From Yimella sp. (GTDB lineage: Bacteria; Actinomycetota; Actinomycetes; Actinomycetales; Dermatophilaceae), in contig JASLFY010000363.1 of assembly GCA_030150425.1 (NCBI GenBank), positions 1 to 9,429 on the forward strand: a stretch of DNA of 9,429 bases, in the 5' to 3' direction. The notes beneath the pieces are model-generated. The model saw only the letters and a list, made by a program, of their open reading frames with translations, was not told where the DNA came from and made no database searches. Of the stretch, positions 6,808 to 9,429 are shown piece after piece (positions within the stretch are counted from its first letter, which is position 1; every line of letters begins with the position of its first letter). A program made the position numbers and the translations under genes.

Positions 6808-6813
6808 AGGATA
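6808..6813 (-). promoter_or_regulatory. Candidate -10 element for a leaderless smpB transcript
   Basis: On the reverse strand TATCCT ends 7 bases before the smpB ATG and fits the actinobacterial -10 pattern TANNNT. At this spacing transcription would begin at or near the A of ATG, which would account for the poor Shine-Dalgarno sequence. No recognisable -35 box stands 17-18 bases further up. Tentative. Confidence 0.3.
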
Positions 6814-6825
6814 CGTGGCCGGCCG

Positions 6826-6860
6826 GGGTGGCCGCCTCCCGGTTTCGTGCGCGGCCACCC
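6826..6860 (-). terminator. Hairpin between the FHA-ABC gene and smpB
   Basis: A perfect 10-bp stem (6826-6835 with 6851-6860, core GGGTGGCCGC) encloses a 15-base loop. It lies 16 bases past the TGA of the ABC transporter gene and upstream of smpB. There is no T-tract. It probably ends or attenuates the transporter transcript and separates it from the smpB unit. Confidence 0.5.
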
Positions 6861-6876
6861 GTGGCGGGCGGCCGGA

Positions 6877-9429
6877 TCAGTCGTTCTTGCGGGCGAGGCG
6901 CCACTGCGTGATTGCGGCGAACACCGCGCTGAGCACCAGCAGCATGACCAACGCGAGCAGCCAGGTGAACGCGTTGTGGTCCCACAGCGGGTCGGCGACG
7001 CTCTCGCGCGCCGCGGCGTAGCGCGGGTCGTTGGGCAGCATGCCCTCCATGTCGGTGACCGCGGCCGCGGCGGCGTAGCCCCACCGCCCGGGCGTGAACC
7101 AGCTCAGCTGCTCCAGGCCGGGGCGGCCGTCGACGGCGAACAGGCCGCCGCAGAGGACCATCTGGGCCATGATCGACACCACCAGCAACGGCATGACCTG
7201 CTCGGAGGTCGACACGAAGCTCGACATCAGCAGGCCGAGCGCGACCGCCGCGAAGCAGGTGAACCAGGTGCCGATGATCAGCTCCGTGGTGGGGGAGCCG
7301 AGCAGCACCGCGTCCGTCGGGCCGCTCTTGGCGAACGTCACCAGCAGCACCAGGACGACCGACTGGATCAGGGTGAGCACCCCGAAGATCGTCAGCTTGC
7401 CCCACAGGTACGCCGCGGGGGACAGGCCGACGGCCTTCTCCCGTTCGTAGATCGCCCGCTCACCGACCAGCTCGCGGACGCTCGCCGCGGTGCCCATGAA
7501 CAGGGCGCCGACGATCACGACGACCAGCAGGGTCATCGGTTCGCTGAGCCGGATCGCGGCGCCGGGCGTGGGGAAGGCGAGTCCGTTCTTGCCGGGCACC
7601 ACCATCGCCAGCAGCGCCAGCGCCACCGGCAGCAGCAGCATGAATGCGGAATAGCCCCGGTCGGCCAGGATCACCTGCAGGTGGCGCCGGGCCAGGGTCG
7701 ACAACTGCGAGATGATCGACTGCTGGCGCGGCGGCTTCTCCAACGGCTGCAACGCCGGGCGCGGCGCGCGCAGCGGGGCCTCGATCTGCTCGGCCTCGAG
7801 CGGGGAGTCGCGGAACCGCTGCTGAGCGCCCTCGGGGTCGCGGGCGACCGCGGTGAAGACATCGGCGTGGTCGCTCATCCCGAAGAACGGCAGCAGCTTG
7901 TCCGGCGGACCGAAGTAGGCGACCTTGCCGCCCGGTCCGAGCAGCAGCACCTTGTCGCAGACACCGAGATTGGCGACCGAGTGGGTGATGACCACGACCG
8001 TACGGCCGCCGTCGGCCAGGCCGCGCAGGGTCTGCATGACCTGCTTGTCCAGGCCCGGGTCGAGGCCGGACGTCGGTTCGTCGAGGAACAACAGCGACGG
8101 CCGGGTGAGCAGCTCGAGGGCCACGGAGGTGCGCTTGCGCTGACCACCGGACAGCTTGTCGACGCGGGTTCCGGCGTGGGCGGTGAGGTCGAGCTCGGCC
8201 ATCACCTCGTCGACCCGCCGGTTGCGCAGGTGCTTGTCCAGATCGTCCGGGAAGCGCAGCTCGGCGGCGAAGCGAAGGGCCTGGCGGACGGTGAGTTGAC
8301 GGTGGACCACGTCGTCCTGCGGGACCACGCCGATGCGGTGCCGCAGGTCGTCGAAGTTCTGGTAGAGGTCTCGGCCGTCGTAGTAGACCTCACCCGCGGT
8401 GGCCTGCTGGGAGCCGGTCAACGCCTTCAGCAGGGTCGACTTGCCGGCGCCGGAGGGACCGATCACCGCGAGCAGGCTGGACCCCTCGAGCGCGAACGAG
8501 ATGTCGTCGAGCAGCTTCTTGCCGCTGTCCAACTGGAAGGTGAGGTGGTTGGCGACGAAGTTGACGTCGCCCTCGTCGATGCTGGCGACCAAGCGGCCCT
8601 GCAGCACGGTGAACCGGGAGTGGCCGACGGCCAACAGGTCGCCTTCACCCAACCGACCACGGTCGACCCGGCGACCGTTGATGTACGTGCCGTTGCGCGA
8701 CCCGAGATCGTTGACCTCGAAGCCGCCGGGGATCGGGGACAGGCGAGCGTGCTGCCGGGAGACCAGCAGGTCGTCGACGACGACCTTGTTCTCCAGACCG
8801 CGGCCGATGGTGAACGGCGCCGCGGCCTGGCCGGGCTCCTGCACCAGCTGCGGGCGGGAACCGGTGAGTGCGGTGTTGCCGCTGGGCGCCGGCGGGACCT
8901 GCTGCATCGACTTCTCGAGTTCGTAGCGGTCGAACACGACACCGGTGTGAGTCGGCACCCGGGGCACCGAGGCGGTGGCCGGAAGTCGGCGCGGCAGGGG
9001 GCCGCTGGCCGCTCGTGCGGGAGCCGAACCAGCCGGCTGCGGACGCGAATCCCGTTGCGGCAGTGGACCGCTCGCAGCACGGTTCGTCGGCAGCGGACCG
9101 CTGGGCGCACGGTTCGCCGGTAGCGGCTCGCTCGCGGCGCGGTTCGACGGCAACGGGCCGCTGACGGCCGGCTTGGCCGTACGCAGCACCACGCCGAGAG
9201 GCACCGCGTCGGTGCCACCGAGCTGGATCCGACCGCCCGGTCCGACCGACGTCGGACCGGTGATCCGTCGCCCGTCGACGAAGGTGCCGTTGGACGAGCC
9301 GAGATCGGTGACCTCGACCCGGTCACCCAGTCGGCGCAGTTGGGCGTGACGCCGGGACGCGCCGGCATCGGTGACCATCAGGTCGTTGTCCCGACCCCGA
9401 CCGATGGTCAACGTCTCGTTGTCCTGGAT
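6877..9429 (-). CDS. ABC exporter with two FHA domains (Rv1747-like), 5'-truncated
   Basis: ATPase and permease of an ABC2-type exporter fused to two phosphothreonine-binding FHA domains. The frame is open to the right edge (IQDNETLTIGRGRDND), so the TTG at 9411 is internal and the true start lies outside. Numbering from that TTG: FHA1 about 1-75 (GR 4-5, S19, H22, N41), Ala/Ser/Pro linker 80-196, FHA2 199-275 (GR 203-204, S218, H221, N240), ATPase about 285-510 with Walker A GPSGAGKST (318-326), signature LSGGQRKR (420-427), Walker B LLFLDEPT (440-447) and H477, then a membrane domain of about six helices at 565-840. The FHA pockets keep the residues that contact phosphothreonine. The layout matches mycobacterial Rv1747, a transporter phosphorylated in its linker by kinase PknF and linked to export of cell-envelope glycolipid. 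The substrate here is unknown. A GPLP repeat lies in the linker. The stop is TGA at 6877-6879. Confidence 0.93.
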   Translation of the reverse strand: MQDNETLTIGRGRDNDLMVTDAGASRRHAQLRRLGDRVEVTDLGSSNGTFVDGRRITGPTSVGPGGRIQLGGTDAVPLGVVLRTAKPAVSGPLPSNRAASEPLPANRAPSGPLPTNRAASGPLPQRDSRPQPAGSAPARAASGPLPRRLPATASVPRVPTHTGVVFDRYELEKSMQQVPPAPSGNTALTGSRPQLVQEPGQAAAPFTIGRGLENKVVVDDLLVSRQHARLSPIPGGFEVNDLGSRNGTYINGRRVDRGRLGEGDLLAVGHSRFTVLQGRLVASIDEGDVNFVANHLTFQLDSGKKLLDDISFALEGSSLLAVIGPSGAGKSTLLKALTGSQQATAGEVYYDGRDLYQNFDDLRHRIGVVPQDDVVHRQLTVRQALRFAAELRFPDDLDKHLRNRRVDEVMAELDLTAHAGTRVDKLSGGQRKRTSVALELLTRPSLLFLDEPTSGLDPGLDKQVMQTLRGLADGGRTVVVITHSVANLGVCDKVLLLGPGGKVAYFGPPDKLLPFFGMSDHADVFTAVARDPEGAQQRFRDSPLEAEQIEAPLRAPRPALQPLEKPPRQQSIISQLSTLARRHLQVILADRGYSAFMLLLPVALALLAMVVPGKNGLAFPTPGAAIRLSEPMTLLVVVIVGALFMGTAASVRELVGERAIYEREKAVGLSPAAYLWGKLTIFGVLTLIQSVVLVLLVTFAKSGPTDAVLLGSPTTELIIGTWFTCFAAVALGLLMSSFVSTSEQVMPLLVVSIMAQMVLCGGLFAVDGRPGLEQLSWFTPGRWGYAAAAAVTDMEGMLPNDPRYAAARESVADPLWDHNAFTWLLALVMLLVLSAVFAAITQWRLARKND
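9058..9162 (-). repeat. 30-bp tandem repeat coding for an SGPLPxNRAA linker
   Basis: Three imperfect 30-bp units (9133-9162, 9103-9132, 9073-9102 on the reverse strand) plus half a unit (9058-9072) encode SGPLPSNRAA, SEPLPANRAP, SGPLPTNRAA and SGPLP. A lone further SGPLP copy occurs about 50 bases later in the linker. Unit length is a multiple of three, so copy number can change without breaking the frame. Confidence 0.85.

Noticed and set aside
6317..6876. tmRNA (ssrA) gene beside smpB
   Set aside because: No gap large enough for a roughly 350-base tmRNA exists here, and no tRNA-like ends or ANDYALAA-like tag frame are seen.
6760..9123. A 787-codon open frame on the + strand opposite the FHA-ABC gene and smpB
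   Set aside because: Its translation is low-complexity (Arg/Gly/Gln/His/Asp-rich) with no domain. It mirrors a well-conserved ABC gene, and long antisense frames are expected in very GC-rich DNA.
9409..9411. TTG at 9411 as the start of the FHA-ABC gene
   Set aside because: The codons before it continue an FHA domain (ETLTIGRG) with no stop to the window end, so the gene continues outside.

Overview
The window is a GC-rich stretch from an actinobacterium (Actinomycetota). The evidence is the strong G/C bias at third codon positions, the prfB/ftsE/ftsX/smpB neighbourhood typical of that phylum, and a two-FHA-domain ABC exporter of the mycobacterial Rv1747 type. The family cannot be fixed from the sequence. 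The M23 peptidase behind ftsX and the absence of obvious mycobacterial features point away from Mycobacteriales, perhaps towards Micrococcales or Propionibacteriales (inference).

Layout. Bases 1-77 are a fold-back: the first 51 bases are the reverse complement of the release-factor codons that should stand there, so the left edge is probably a chimeric or misassembled end. The C-terminal two thirds of prfB (RF2, +) follows and ends at a strong hairpin shared with a convergent gene (-) for a secreted, probably beta-propeller-like protein of unknown function. That gene is divergent from a tight + strand operon: ftsE, ftsX and a coiled-coil M23 (LytM) peptidase. Convergent to it is a - strand pair, smpB followed 4 nt later by a lipoprotein of the PQQ-dependent sugar dehydrogenase (GSDH) family. 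A hairpin separates this pair from a large - strand gene, cut by the right edge, for an FHA-FHA-ATPase-permease ABC2-type exporter with a 30-bp tandem repeat in its inter-FHA linker.

How the genes work together. FtsE (ATPase) and FtsX (membrane transmission subunit) very likely control the adjacent secreted M23 peptidase, so septal peptidoglycan cleavage is tied to cytoplasmic ATP hydrolysis. The FHA-ABC exporter is probably regulated by phosphothreonine binding downstream of a Ser/Thr kinase. prfB and smpB are translation termination and ribosome-rescue functions. The sugar dehydrogenase homologue and the propeller-like protein are envelope proteins with unknown substrates.

I see no mobile element, CRISPR array, tRNA, rRNA or tmRNA gene, and no gene-free stretch over 300 bases. 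No clearly new multi-gene system is visible. The points most worth a second look are the fold-back edge, the catalytically intact FtsEX-linked M23 enzyme, the orientation of smpB, the unknown secreted protein between prfB and ftsE, and the repeat linker of the FHA exporter.
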